NCBI GenBank assembly: GCA_937901465.1
Contig: CALGTU010000054.1
Span: 1 to 8,470 of the forward strand
Direction of reading: 5' to 3'
From: an uncultured Clostridia bacterium
GTDB taxonomy: Bacteria > Bacillota > Clostridia > Oscillospirales > Ruminococcaceae
DNA: 8,470 nucleotides
The position numbers and the translations under genes were made by a program. Below are positions 1 through 6,210 of the stretch, piece after piece. Position 1 is the first letter of the stretch, and every line of letters starts with the position of its first letter. The notes under the pieces were generated by a model. It was given only the letters and a program-made list of their open reading frames with translations. It did no database searches and was not told the origin of the DNA.

Positions 1-58
1 TGGATTCTTCCCCTGTGTATTTTTTTAAAACTCCGTTTTTAACTATAAAATCGCTCAT
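1..58 (-). CDS. BspA-like leucine-rich repeat protein, N-terminal part only
   Basis: This is the first 19 codons of a minus-strand gene cut by the window edge, reading MSDFIVKNGVLKKYTGEES. They match almost residue for residue the start of the neighbouring gene at 79-483 (MTDFIIKNGALKKYRGKET), so the product is very likely another BspA-like leucine-rich repeat protein. The start is supported by a GGAGG ribosome binding site at about 65-69. Only 20 bases separate it from the stop of the upstream paralogue, so both are probably cotranscribed. No signal peptide is visible, which fits a cytoplasmic or leaderless member. The repeats themselves lie outside the window, so their number is unknown. 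Confidence 0.75.
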   Translation of the reverse strand, partial: MSDFIVKNGVLKKYTGEES

Positions 59-78
59 TATAAAGCCTCCATATTAAT

Positions 79-483
79 TTATACAGCCTCAAATTTTATC
101 TCATTTTCTTCTGCATATTTATGCGCATAAGAATTTTCAGACGCTTTGATAACAAGGTCTTCGCAACCAGAGAATACCTTATCACCAATATCTGTAACAG
201 AATCAGGGATTGTTATTTCTTTTAAAGATTTGCAACCTTTGAATGTCTCATCGTAAATCTCTGTAACAGAATCGGGAATTGTTATCTTTTCTAAAGATTT
301 GCAACATATGAACGCGCATCTACCAATCTCTGTAACAGAATCAGGAATTGTTATCTCTTTTAAAGATTTGCAATCTATGAACGCGCGTCTACGAATCTTT
401 TTAACAGAATCGGGGATTACTACCTTGGTTTCCTTCCCTCTGTATTTTTTTAAAGCTCCGTTTTTAATTATAAAATCTGTCAT
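79..483 (-). CDS. BspA-like leucine-rich repeat (LRR_5) protein, 134 aa
   Basis: A small leucine-rich repeat protein of the BspA/TpLRR (LRR_5) class, which forms a curved binding surface and usually mediates protein-protein contact; the partner is unknown. After a 22-residue N-terminal cap, four 23-residue repeats follow at residues 23-45, 46-68, 69-91 and 92-114. Each has the core IPDSV-x2-I-x4-F-x2-C-x2-L. The C-terminal cap (SYAHKYAEENEIKFE) is typical of the class, in which a repeat run ends in a helix with S-x-A-x-x-Y-A. There is no signal peptide, membrane segment or cell-wall anchor, so the product is probably cytoplasmic, unlike secreted BspA adhesins. The start has an AAGGAGG site at 492-498. 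It is the first gene of a tandem pair with the partial gene at 1-58, and the two share the same N-terminal cap. Confidence 0.85.
   Translation of the reverse strand: MTDFIIKNGALKKYRGKETKVVIPDSVKKIRRRAFIDCKSLKEITIPDSVTEIGRCAFICCKSLEKITIPDSVTEIYDETFKGCKSLKEITIPDSVTDIGDKVFSGCEDLVIKASENSYAHKYAEENEIKFEAV
142..417 (-). repeat. four tandem 69-bp units encoding the LRRs
   Basis: The coding sequence contains four head-to-tail 69-bp units, visible on the plus strand as recurring gtaacagaatc and aaagatttgcaa blocks. The DNA similarity is strong enough for slippage or unequal recombination to change the repeat number. This is a coding repeat, not a CRISPR array. Confidence 0.8.
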
Positions 484-545
484 ACTTGTTTCCTCCTTAA
501 ATTAAGTCTCTATATATTTAATACCATATTTTTTAACTTCTTCGC

Positions 546-561
546 GTTCGGTTAACCGAAC
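546..561. promoter_or_regulatory. perfect 16-bp palindrome, candidate operator
   Basis: GTTCGGTTAACCGAAC is its own reverse complement over all 16 bases. It sits 62 bp before the LRR gene start on the minus strand and about 88 bp upstream of the -35 box of the MATE operon. There is no loop, and a 16-base palindrome is a typical dimeric-repressor footprint. The regulator is unknown. The position suits control of the LRR genes better than the MATE operon. Confidence 0.4.
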
Positions 562-648
562 ATATTGAAGATTTTTTATGATTTTTTTGAACTTTTTTGC
601 GTTATATCACCTGTTTTTATGTAAATACAGAGCAACATTCCTCTTCCC

Positions 649-677
649 TTGCTAAAAGTTTATCTGTATGATATAAT
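649..677 (+). promoter_or_regulatory. sigma-A promoter of the MATE/M28 operon
   Basis: A -35 box TTGCTA (649-654) and a perfect -10 box TATAAT (672-677) are separated by 17 bp, with a TGA extended -10 immediately before. Transcription should start near 684, giving a leader of under 30 nt. A GGAGAAG ribosome binding site (699-705) lies correctly before the ATG at 711. Confidence 0.8.
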
Positions 678-710
678 ACTTGTCGGAAAATATTTAACGG
701 AGAAGAAAAA

Positions 711-2090
711 ATGAAAAGCAGAGAAATCTATAAAAGAGCGTTTATGCTCGCCGTTCCGATGATGATTCAGAACGGAATTACAAATATGGTAAGCCTTATC
801 GACAATGTAATGGTAGGCAAACTCGGAACGGAAGCGATGACTGCCGTTTCAATAGCAGGTCAGCTTATATTCGTTTTCAGCCTTGCGATTTTTGGTGGAC
901 TTTCGGGTCCCGGCATTTTCGGGGCACAGTTTTTCGGTCAGGGGAACACAGAGGGAATAAAGAACAGTTTTCGTATGAAAATGATAATCGCAGTCGTTTG
1001 TTCTGTTATAGGAATGGCGATTTTCGCTCTTTTCGGTGAGGAACTTATAAACCTTTATCTTCGTGGCGAAAGCGGTGATATAGATAAAGAACTAACGCTA
1101 TATTACGCGAAAGAATACCTTACAATTATGCTGATTCAGATGCTACCCTTTGCGCTGATACAAGTCTATGCGACAACGCTTCGTGAAACGGGCGACAGTG
1201 TAAAACCCATGGTCGGCGGAATTGCCTCGGTAATAGTCGATGTTGTTTTCAACTATATTCTCATCTACGGAAAATTCGGTGCTCCCGCGCTTGGTGTAAA
1301 GGGCGCCGCTATCGCGACAGTTCTCGCAAGATTTGTTGAATTCGCAGTTGTTATTATATGGGCACACGCACGAAAGAAAAAACATACCTTTCTTCAGAAA
1401 GTTTTCAGAACTATCAAGGTGCCTCGTGACCTTGCAGGAAAAATTCTCATAAAGGGTTTACCCATATTCTCAAACGAACTCTTATGGGCAGGAGGACTTG
1501 CGGCACTCACACAGTGCTACTCGGTAAGAGGGCTTGACATAATAGCAGGTCTTAATATATCAAACGCATTATGTAATCTTTTGAATGTAGTTTTCGTTTC
1601 CTTAGGCTCTGCCGTCGGAATACTCACAGGGCAGACGCTCGGCGCTATGGAATACGAAAAGGCTGAAAAGGACGCTTTCTCGCTTATGAAATTCTCTTGT
1701 GGGATATGTGTTCTTCTTACTGCTATACTTATTCTTCTTTCGGGCATCTTCCCGAAATTCTATGACACCACAGAAGAAATACGCAGTTACGGACAGTTCT
1801 TTATAATAATAACGGCTTGTTTCTTCCCTGTTCAGGGGTTTTTGAATGCGCTTTATTTCACGCTCCGTTCGGGAGGAAAAACTCTGATAACATTCCTTTT
1901 CGACAGCGTTTATTCATGGGTTATATGCGTTCCCGTTGCCGTTATTCTTTGTGAATATACACCACTTGATGTATTTCTCATCTACGCTATAATTCAGGCA
2001 CTCGACATCATAAAGATAGTAATCGGCTATACACTTGTAAAACGCAGAATATGGATAAGCAATATAGTAAATGAAGAGAGTAAGGCTTAA
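711..2090 (+). CDS. MATE family efflux transporter, 459 aa
   Basis: A multidrug and toxic compound extrusion (MATE) transporter: an inner-membrane antiporter that exports organic cations, drugs or metabolites using Na+ or H+ gradients. The length (459 aa) and about twelve hydrophobic segments are standard. The two MatE halves lie at roughly residues 14-174 and 237-395. Family signatures visible are the first-helix stretch MIQNGITNMVSLIDNVMVGKLG (split here as MIQNGITNMV then SLIDNVMVGKLG), GAQFFGQGN near 71-79, YATTLRETGDSVKPM near 153-167 and GAPALGVKGAAIAT near 190-203. The substrate cannot be read from the sequence. The gene has its own strong promoter and SD and is followed after 28 bp by the M28 peptidase gene, so the two form an operon. 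The ATG at 711 is chosen because it carries the SD and the conserved N-terminus begins directly after it. Confidence 0.93.
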   Translation: MKSREIYKRAFMLAVPMMIQNGITNMVSLIDNVMVGKLGTEAMTAVSIAGQLIFVFSLAIFGGLSGPGIFGAQFFGQGNTEGIKNSFRMKMIIAVVCSVIGMAIFALFGEELINLYLRGESGDIDKELTLYYAKEYLTIMLIQMLPFALIQVYATTLRETGDSVKPMVGGIASVIVDVVFNYILIYGKFGAPALGVKGAAIATVLARFVEFAVVIIWAHARKKKHTFLQKVFRTIKVPRDLAGKILIKGLPIFSNELLWAGGLAALTQCYSVRGLDIIAGLNISNALCNLLNVVFVSLGSAVGILTGQTLGAMEYEKAEKDAFSLMKFSCGICVLLTAILILLSGIFPKFYDTTEEIRSYGQFFIIITACFFPVQGFLNALYFTLRSGGKTLITFLFDSVYSWVICVPVAVILCEYTPLDVFLIYAIIQALDIIKIVIGYTLVKRRIWISNIVNEESKA

Positions 2091-2118
2091 ACTGAAATAA
2101 ATAAAAAGGAGAACTAAA

Positions 2119-4443
2119 ATGAAAAAAATATTTCCCATAGTTTTTTCGCTTCTTGTCTGCCTTTCGTTTGTATTGTCGCTTGTTGACTCAGAAGAACTTC
2201 CCGTAAAATCTGATTTCAACCACGACAATATCTATTCCCACATTGAAAATATCTGTGCCGACGGAACTCACTCGATAGTTCACGATGAGGAAAACAAAAA
2301 GGTTCAGGAATATATTATATCAGAGCTCGAAGCCTTAGGCATAGTGAATTCTGATACCACCGAAAAGCCTGCCTATCTTATACAGAGTTTTGTTACCGAT
2401 GATAACGACCTTTCAAAAACAAGGTATCAGAGTTTTTATCTCGATAACATAATAGTACATATCCCTGCGAATTCGCAAAATAAAACAAATCAGGCCGTTA
2501 TGACAATGGCACATTTCGACTCTGCGAATACAGGCCCCGGCGCTGCTGATGACGCTTGTGCCTGCGCTACAATGCTTGAAGCAATCCGTTATTATATGGA
2601 TAAGATGGAAAAAGGCTATACAATAGAAAACGATCTTGTATTCTGTTTTGTAAACGGTGAAGAATACGGTCTTTTCGGCTCAAAGGCATTTATGGGTGAA
2701 TTCAAGGGTTTTGATAATCTTCTCAGCAGAATAAATTTCGCTATAAATCTTGAAGCAAGAGGAACTTCGGGAACACAGATAATGTTTGAAACTTCTGCTG
2801 ATAATTACAACACAGTAAAACTTTTCGCAGAAGTAAACGAGAATCTTTTCACCTGTTCGACGGCTACAATGATTTATGATATGATGCCTAACGGAACGGA
2901 CTTTTCTAACCTCAAACCATATTATCAGGGCGTTAATATAGCAAACATCGGTGAGGGCGAAAATTATCATACACCGAATGACAGCCCCGAAAATATCCGT
3001 GAATCCTGCCTTTCACAACAAGCGCAGATTGTGAATAATCTTATCGACAAACTCGCGAATTACGACCTCGACTCTCTCTATGACGCGAAAGAAAACGCAA
3101 TCTTCTTTTCATATCTAAATATAGGCGATGTTGTCTATAACCACGCGTTTTCTTTGGTTCTCGCAGTAATGGGGATTTTACTTCTTCTTTCAAATATCAT
3201 AATCGGAATAGTAAGTAAAAAGAAAAACCTTATAAAAACTTTAAAGGCGTTTCTTATAATTATTATAGGAATTGTTCTTTCAGGAGGGCTTTCTTTTGGT
3301 TGCTACTATCTTTTCCAGACTATTGCCGCAATGGCAGGAACGATAGTTTTTCATATGATAGGAAGAGTTTTCTCTTCAAACACAGCTATCGTTGTGGGAA
3401 TTATGATTCTCACTCTCGGTGTTACAACACTTACTTCACATCTTTTCTGCAAACTCTTTAAAACCGAAAAGGGCGACATAAGAAGGGCATTTTCATACAT
3501 TCATATTTTTATAGGAATTGTTATGACATTCCTTGTCCCCGATGCAAGTTATCTCTTTATTTTCAGCGGAATTCTTTTAATGATAAATGAGCTTTTAATC
3601 ACAATAAAACCCGAAACGGAAAACTATCATTTCGAACTTCTTTCAACAGCGCTCTGTCTTCCTATAATAATGCCGATAATAACAATCGCCGTTTCTGCTT
3701 TGGGGCTTTCTCTCTGCTATGTTTTCTCTGCATTGTTCGCTGTTGTGATATTCGGTATGAGTGCATTTATTTCTGATATATGCGGATATTTCTCGGTTAA
3801 TTTCCTTTTGAGAAAAGATAAGAGTAAACCGCTCCCCAATGTCGCAGGGGCACTTCATATCATCGCAGTTTCGTTTGTTATCTTCCTTTGTGTAAGCCTT
3901 ACTCCCGTAAGTGAACATTCAAACCTCGGTGACGGAACTCATCATATATATGACAACGCAATCGTTTATTCAACCGACGGTGAAACATACTCAATCTATG
4001 CGATATATGATTTCAGCGCTTATAAGGGGCTTAAAAAATACGCTCCCGAAAATATGGAATATGACGACTACGAAGAGGGCTATATCTGTGAAACGGAAAT
4101 GCTTGATATAGGTATTTCTTCACTTGTAAGTTGTGAGGGGAACACTGTCGACATAAAACCTGCTCACGAAAAATCAATTTTCGATATCACCATATATTCT
4201 GAAGAAGCAGAGTATGTAATAATCGATAACGGAACACACGTTCAGACTATGGAAATCCCCGAACACGGATATGCTTTTATAGATGCAAGAAATGACTGTA
4301 AAATCACTCTTGTAGGCGGTAAGGGCGAGGCTTATATCACGGAATATATCACCGATTACCCCGCGCTTATCCCCGAAAATTATGACCCCGAGGATGATTT
4401 ACATTTCAACCTGTGGTTACAAAAAGCATTCGAACTTTCATAA
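2119..4443 (+). CDS. membrane-bound M28 family zinc metallopeptidase, ERMP1/Fxna-like, 774 aa
   Basis: A predicted exo-/aminopeptidase of family M28 anchored in the cytoplasmic membrane with its catalytic domain outside. Residues 1-22 form a signal/anchor. The peptidase domain spans about 35-315 with a full two-zinc site: H132 in AHFDS, D144 in PGAADDA, catalytic E181 and ligand E182 in NGEEYGLFGS, E212 in NLEARGTSG, and H284 in YHTPND. NLEARG and the GTDF motif (259-262) resemble the ER/vacuolar eukaryotic M28 branch. About eight membrane segments follow (roughly 343-365, 376-398, 421-443, 458-472, 475-496, 508-526, 529-551, 577-595), then a C-terminal domain of about 175 residues, probably extracytoplasmic. 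That is far longer than the roughly 300-residue soluble M28 enzymes. SD AAGGAGA is at 2106-2112. It is the second gene of the MATE operon; its peptide substrate is unknown. Confidence 0.9.
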   Translation: MKKIFPIVFSLLVCLSFVLSLVDSEELPVKSDFNHDNIYSHIENICADGTHSIVHDEENKKVQEYIISELEALGIVNSDTTEKPAYLIQSFVTDDNDLSKTRYQSFYLDNIIVHIPANSQNKTNQAVMTMAHFDSANTGPGAADDACACATMLEAIRYYMDKMEKGYTIENDLVFCFVNGEEYGLFGSKAFMGEFKGFDNLLSRINFAINLEARGTSGTQIMFETSADNYNTVKLFAEVNENLFTCSTATMIYDMMPNGTDFSNLKPYYQGVNIANIGEGENYHTPNDSPENIRESCLSQQAQIVNNLIDKLANYDLDSLYDAKENAIFFSYLNIGDVVYNHAFSLVLAVMGILLLLSNIIIGIVSKKKNLIKTLKAFLIIIIGIVLSGGLSFGCYYLFQTIAAMAGTIVFHMIGRVFSSNTAIVVGIMILTLGVTTLTSHLFCKLFKTEKGDIRRAFSYIHIFIGIVMTFLVPDASYLFIFSGILLMINELLITIKPETENYHFELLSTALCLPIIMPIITIAVSALGLSLCYVFSALFAVVIFGMSAFISDICGYFSVNFLLRKDKSKPLPNVAGALHIIAVSFVIFLCVSLTPVSEHSNLGDGTHHIYDNAIVYSTDGETYSIYAIYDFSAYKGLKKYAPENMEYDDYEEGYICETEMLDIGISSLVSCEGNTVDIKPAHEKSIFDITIYSEEAEYVIIDNGTHVQTMEIPEHGYAFIDARNDCKITLVGGKGEAYITEYITDYPALIPENYDPEDDLHFNLWLQKAFELS

Positions 4444-4450
4444 CAAAAAT

Positions 4451-4485
4451 AAATCCGTAGAAGAAAAAGACTCTTCTACGGATTT
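4451..4485. terminator. bidirectional intrinsic terminator between the M28 and XRE genes
   Basis: A perfect 14-bp stem (4451-4464 with 4472-4485) has a 7-nt loop. The plus strand ends in a T-run (4483-4487), and the minus strand reads into ATTTATTTTTG. It starts 8 bases after the M28 stop and lies 18 bases beyond the XRE stop, so one hairpin should end both convergent transcripts. Confidence 0.9.
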
Positions 4486-4502
4486 TTGTTATATCTCAAA
4501 GT

Positions 4503-5630
4503 TTAATTTTCATCTGAATATTCTATATAAACACCGTCTTTATAGTAACGCTCATAAATAGAAAACTGATTCAATGTATCTTCTATCTTGTATTCATCTG
4601 CGTCAAGCTTCAGATATTCCTCATATTCACTCAGGTCAACATATTCGGGATAACTGAGGATAATATATGTTATTGTATGGTTTTTCTCATCAAGCAGTGC
4701 ATATTCATACTCATAATCAAAGCCGTCTATCGCAACATACGCAGGCAACGCATAACTTTCATCATCATATTTTATTCCTATCGTTATATCATCTACCGTA
4801 CATTCTATTGAAGAAAGCCTCTTTACTTCGGCATCGTAATCTTCTTTATCATATCTTGCCTGTAAAATCATATATCCGTCTGTATCAAAAAATCCCGTCT
4901 TAAAACTTGATACAAATGTCGGCTCAATCATATCTTTCGTATCTTCGGGGAATACAAATAATTCGCTGAGATCACTGCGATATTGTTCTGATATCTTCGC
5001 TTTATCATAATTTTCTATACCGACACGGGTTTCGTATGGTGTGTTTTCCATAAAGAAAATCATTGTTAAAACAAACCCGAACTTCATTATAAATGATAAT
5101 ACCAGTATTCCGACAATCAGTATGAATATCTTACAGCCTTTTACAAATTTCTTTCGTTTCGCATCTTCTTCAAGCAACCCGTTTGTATAAAGCGACAGTA
5201 TCACCATAACAACAAATGCCAGAACAGAAAACACATAGCATAAAAATGTTCCTGTTCCCGCTTCGTAATTAAAGGTCTGTAACCCCAGAATAACAGCCAT
5301 AAGAACTACGCCCACAAGGCTTATCCGTCTGATCCAGATTAAAAATCTGCTCTTTTGTTCGACAGCATAGTCTGCCATCTTAAAAGCAACCTCTTTTACT
5401 TCTTCATTCATCATCTCGCTTTTCCTCGCTCCATCAATAATTTCTTTGATATCAACATCATAAAATTCTGCCAGTTCAACAAGAATGCTGAGATCAGGAA
5501 GATTGCTTCCCGTTTCCCATCTTGATACAGATCTTCTTGACACATTGAACTGTTCGGCAAGTTGTTCTTGTGTAAGACCTTTTTCTTTACGGAGTTCTCT
5601 TAAAAATTCTCCTATTCTGATCTGGTCCAT
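4503..5630 (-). CDS. XRE-family regulator with membrane segments and C-terminal sensor-like domain, 375 aa
   Basis: A DNA-binding regulator tethered to the membrane. Residues 4-60 form a Cro/CI-type helix-turn-helix (KGLTQEQLAEQFNVSRRSVS then RWETGSNLPDL), the usual XRE signature with the recognition helix near 31-40. Three strongly hydrophobic stretches follow at about 97-117, 127-149 and 166-193. An acidic, tyrosine-rich C-terminal region of about 180 residues (200-375) has no cysteines arranged for metal binding and no recognisable enzyme motif. With three crossings and a cytoplasmic HTH, the C-terminal part should lie outside and could sense an extracellular or envelope signal. This topology is inferred; if the third stretch crosses twice, the C-terminus would be inside. 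The start has a GGGGG-type SD (about 5637-5644), a strong promoter and an unusual leader hairpin. Its targets are unknown; autoregulation is likely. Confidence 0.87.
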   Translation of the reverse strand: MDQIRIGEFLRELRKEKGLTQEQLAEQFNVSRRSVSRWETGSNLPDLSILVELAEFYDVDIKEIIDGARKSEMMNEEVKEVAFKMADYAVEQKSRFLIWIRRISLVGVVLMAVILGLQTFNYEAGTGTFLCYVFSVLAFVVMVILSLYTNGLLEEDAKRKKFVKGCKIFILIVGILVLSFIMKFGFVLTMIFFMENTPYETRVGIENYDKAKISEQYRSDLSELFVFPEDTKDMIEPTFVSSFKTGFFDTDGYMILQARYDKEDYDAEVKRLSSIECTVDDITIGIKYDDESYALPAYVAIDGFDYEYEYALLDEKNHTITYIILSYPEYVDLSEYEEYLKLDADEYKIEDTLNQFSIYERYYKDGVYIEYSDEN

Positions 5631-5676
5631 TTTCCGACCCCCTTTAAAAACATTGTATCATTCCCCACAAAAAAAT

Positions 5677-5704
5677 ACAGGACACAAAGCGAGCAATGCC
5701 CTGT
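5677..5704 (-). terminator. terminator-like hairpin in the leader of the XRE gene (possible attenuator)
   Basis: Read on the minus strand, ACAGGGCA (5704-5697) pairs with TGTCCTGT (5684-5677), an 8-bp stem with one G-U pair and a 12-nt loop. One base later comes a run of seven Ts (plus-strand As 5669-5675). This is an intrinsic terminator shape, but it lies between the XRE promoter and its start codon. It could cause premature termination, or could simply be a weak structure that polymerase reads through. Confidence 0.5.
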
Positions 5705-5749
5705 TTTTCTCAATGTGACAGACAATGTCCCATTTTATTCACCGAGTTA

Positions 5750-5778
5750 ATTATATCAAACTGTCGGAGTTAATTCAA
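5750..5778 (-). promoter_or_regulatory. sigma-A promoter of the XRE gene
   Basis: On the minus strand, TTGAAT (5778-5773) and TATAAT (5755-5750) are 17 bp apart, with a TGA extension before the -10. Transcription should begin near 5743, giving a leader of about 113 nt, long for a gene with its own SD. Confidence 0.8.
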
Positions 5779-5796
5779 TAGTGCAGACTTTCCCCA

Positions 5797-5874
5797 ATAT
5801 ATAAAAATATATAAAAAATAAAAAAAGATTTATTTCTGTAAAAAAGTCAAAAAAATAATTTATTTTATTTTTTT
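5797..5874. other. AT-rich low-complexity tract
   Basis: Almost only A and T over about 80 bases, including a tandem ATATATAAAAA repeat (5797-5807 and from 5807) and A-tracts facing T-tracts (about 5850-5874). No gene fits here. It may be curved or easily melted upstream DNA for the two divergent promoters; no convincing -35/-10 pair for the gene at 5969 was found, only a weak TATACT at 5876-5881. Confidence 0.5.
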
Positions 5875-5894
5875 ATATACTTTAAGATACAGCA

Positions 5895-5929
5895 AAGGTT
5901 TTTCGTCTTTTAAAAAGGGACTAAACCTT
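5895..5929 (+). promoter_or_regulatory. inverted repeat in the leader of the 63-aa gene
   Basis: AAGGTTT (5895-5901) and AAACCTT (5923-5929) are complementary and flank a smaller palindrome (5907-5917). If transcribed, they would form a hairpin about 40 nt before the start codon. No T-run follows, so it is not a terminator. Its role is unknown. Confidence 0.25.
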
Positions 5930-5968
5930 CTGCCCTCACATATCTTTAGTATAAGGAGTGATTTTTTT

Positions 5969-6160
5969 ATGAAAGAAATCAAAGCATTACCATCGGTTAT
6001 TATCTGCGATGACGGAAGTCGTCGCGAACTCGACTCATTTTCTTCAAAGGAAAAGGAAGAAATCGCTAAGAAGATGAGTAGCAGCATAAATCGTTCGATG
6101 AGCGATTTTTACACCCATAACGAAAAAGAATGGGAAAATCTTATAAGGATTATAAGATAA
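5969..6160 (+). CDS. small hypothetical protein, 63 aa
   Basis: I do not recognise a family for this gene. It looks real: AAGGAG at 5953-5958 lies 10 bases before the ATG, it is an isolated transcription unit in an otherwise empty gap, and a very strong terminator begins 2 bases after its stop. The product begins with a hydrophobic beta-like segment (ALPSVIICDD, residues 6-15). It continues into a charged, probably helical segment (about 24-45, rich in K, E and S) and ends in an aromatic stretch with YTHNEKEWENL. There is no signal peptide, membrane segment or cysteine pair. It is soluble and small; a regulatory, antitoxin-like or accessory role is possible, but nothing in the sequence decides this. 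Confidence 0.65.
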   Translation: MKEIKALPSVIICDDGSRRELDSFSSKEKEEIAKKMSSSINRSMSDFYTHNEKEWENLIRIIR

Positions 6161-6161
6161 G

Positions 6162-6192
6162 AAACCCCCTCTCCATATAGGAGAGGGGGTTT
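6162..6192 (+). terminator. strong intrinsic terminator after the 63-aa gene
   Basis: A perfect 13-bp stem (6162-6174 with 6180-6192) contains nine consecutive G/C-or-T core pairs of the CCCCCTCTCC type. It has a 5-nt loop and a T-run at 6190-6194. On the minus strand only three Ts follow before a C, so it is mainly a plus-strand terminator, but it lies 18 bases past the nuclease stop and may help end that transcript too. Confidence 0.93.
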
Positions 6193-6210
6193 TTATCTAT
6201 TCTCCTGAAC

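Noticed and set aside
142..417. Regular 69-bp repetition resembling a repeat array or CRISPR
   Set aside because: The repeats are contiguous, without unique spacers, and translate into standard 23-residue LRR units in one open frame.
299..505. Plus-strand open frame of 68 codons opposite the LRR gene
   Set aside because: It lies antisense to the LRR coding repeats, has no ribosome binding site, and its length follows from the repeat structure of the other strand.
1143..1385. Minus-strand open frame inside the MATE gene
   Set aside because: Fully inside a well-supported membrane transporter gene, with no SD or promoter and low-complexity, cysteine-rich translation typical of a shadow frame.
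1914..2228. Minus-strand open frame spanning the MATE/M28 junction
   Set aside because: Overlaps both real genes and their SD region; translation is a hydrophobic/tyrosine-rich by-product of AT-rich DNA and no start signals are present.
5860..6087. Minus-strand open frame opposite the 63-aa gene
   Set aside because: It starts inside the opposite gene without an SD and runs into the AT-rich tract as polylysine-like sequence; the plus-strand gene has both SD and terminator.
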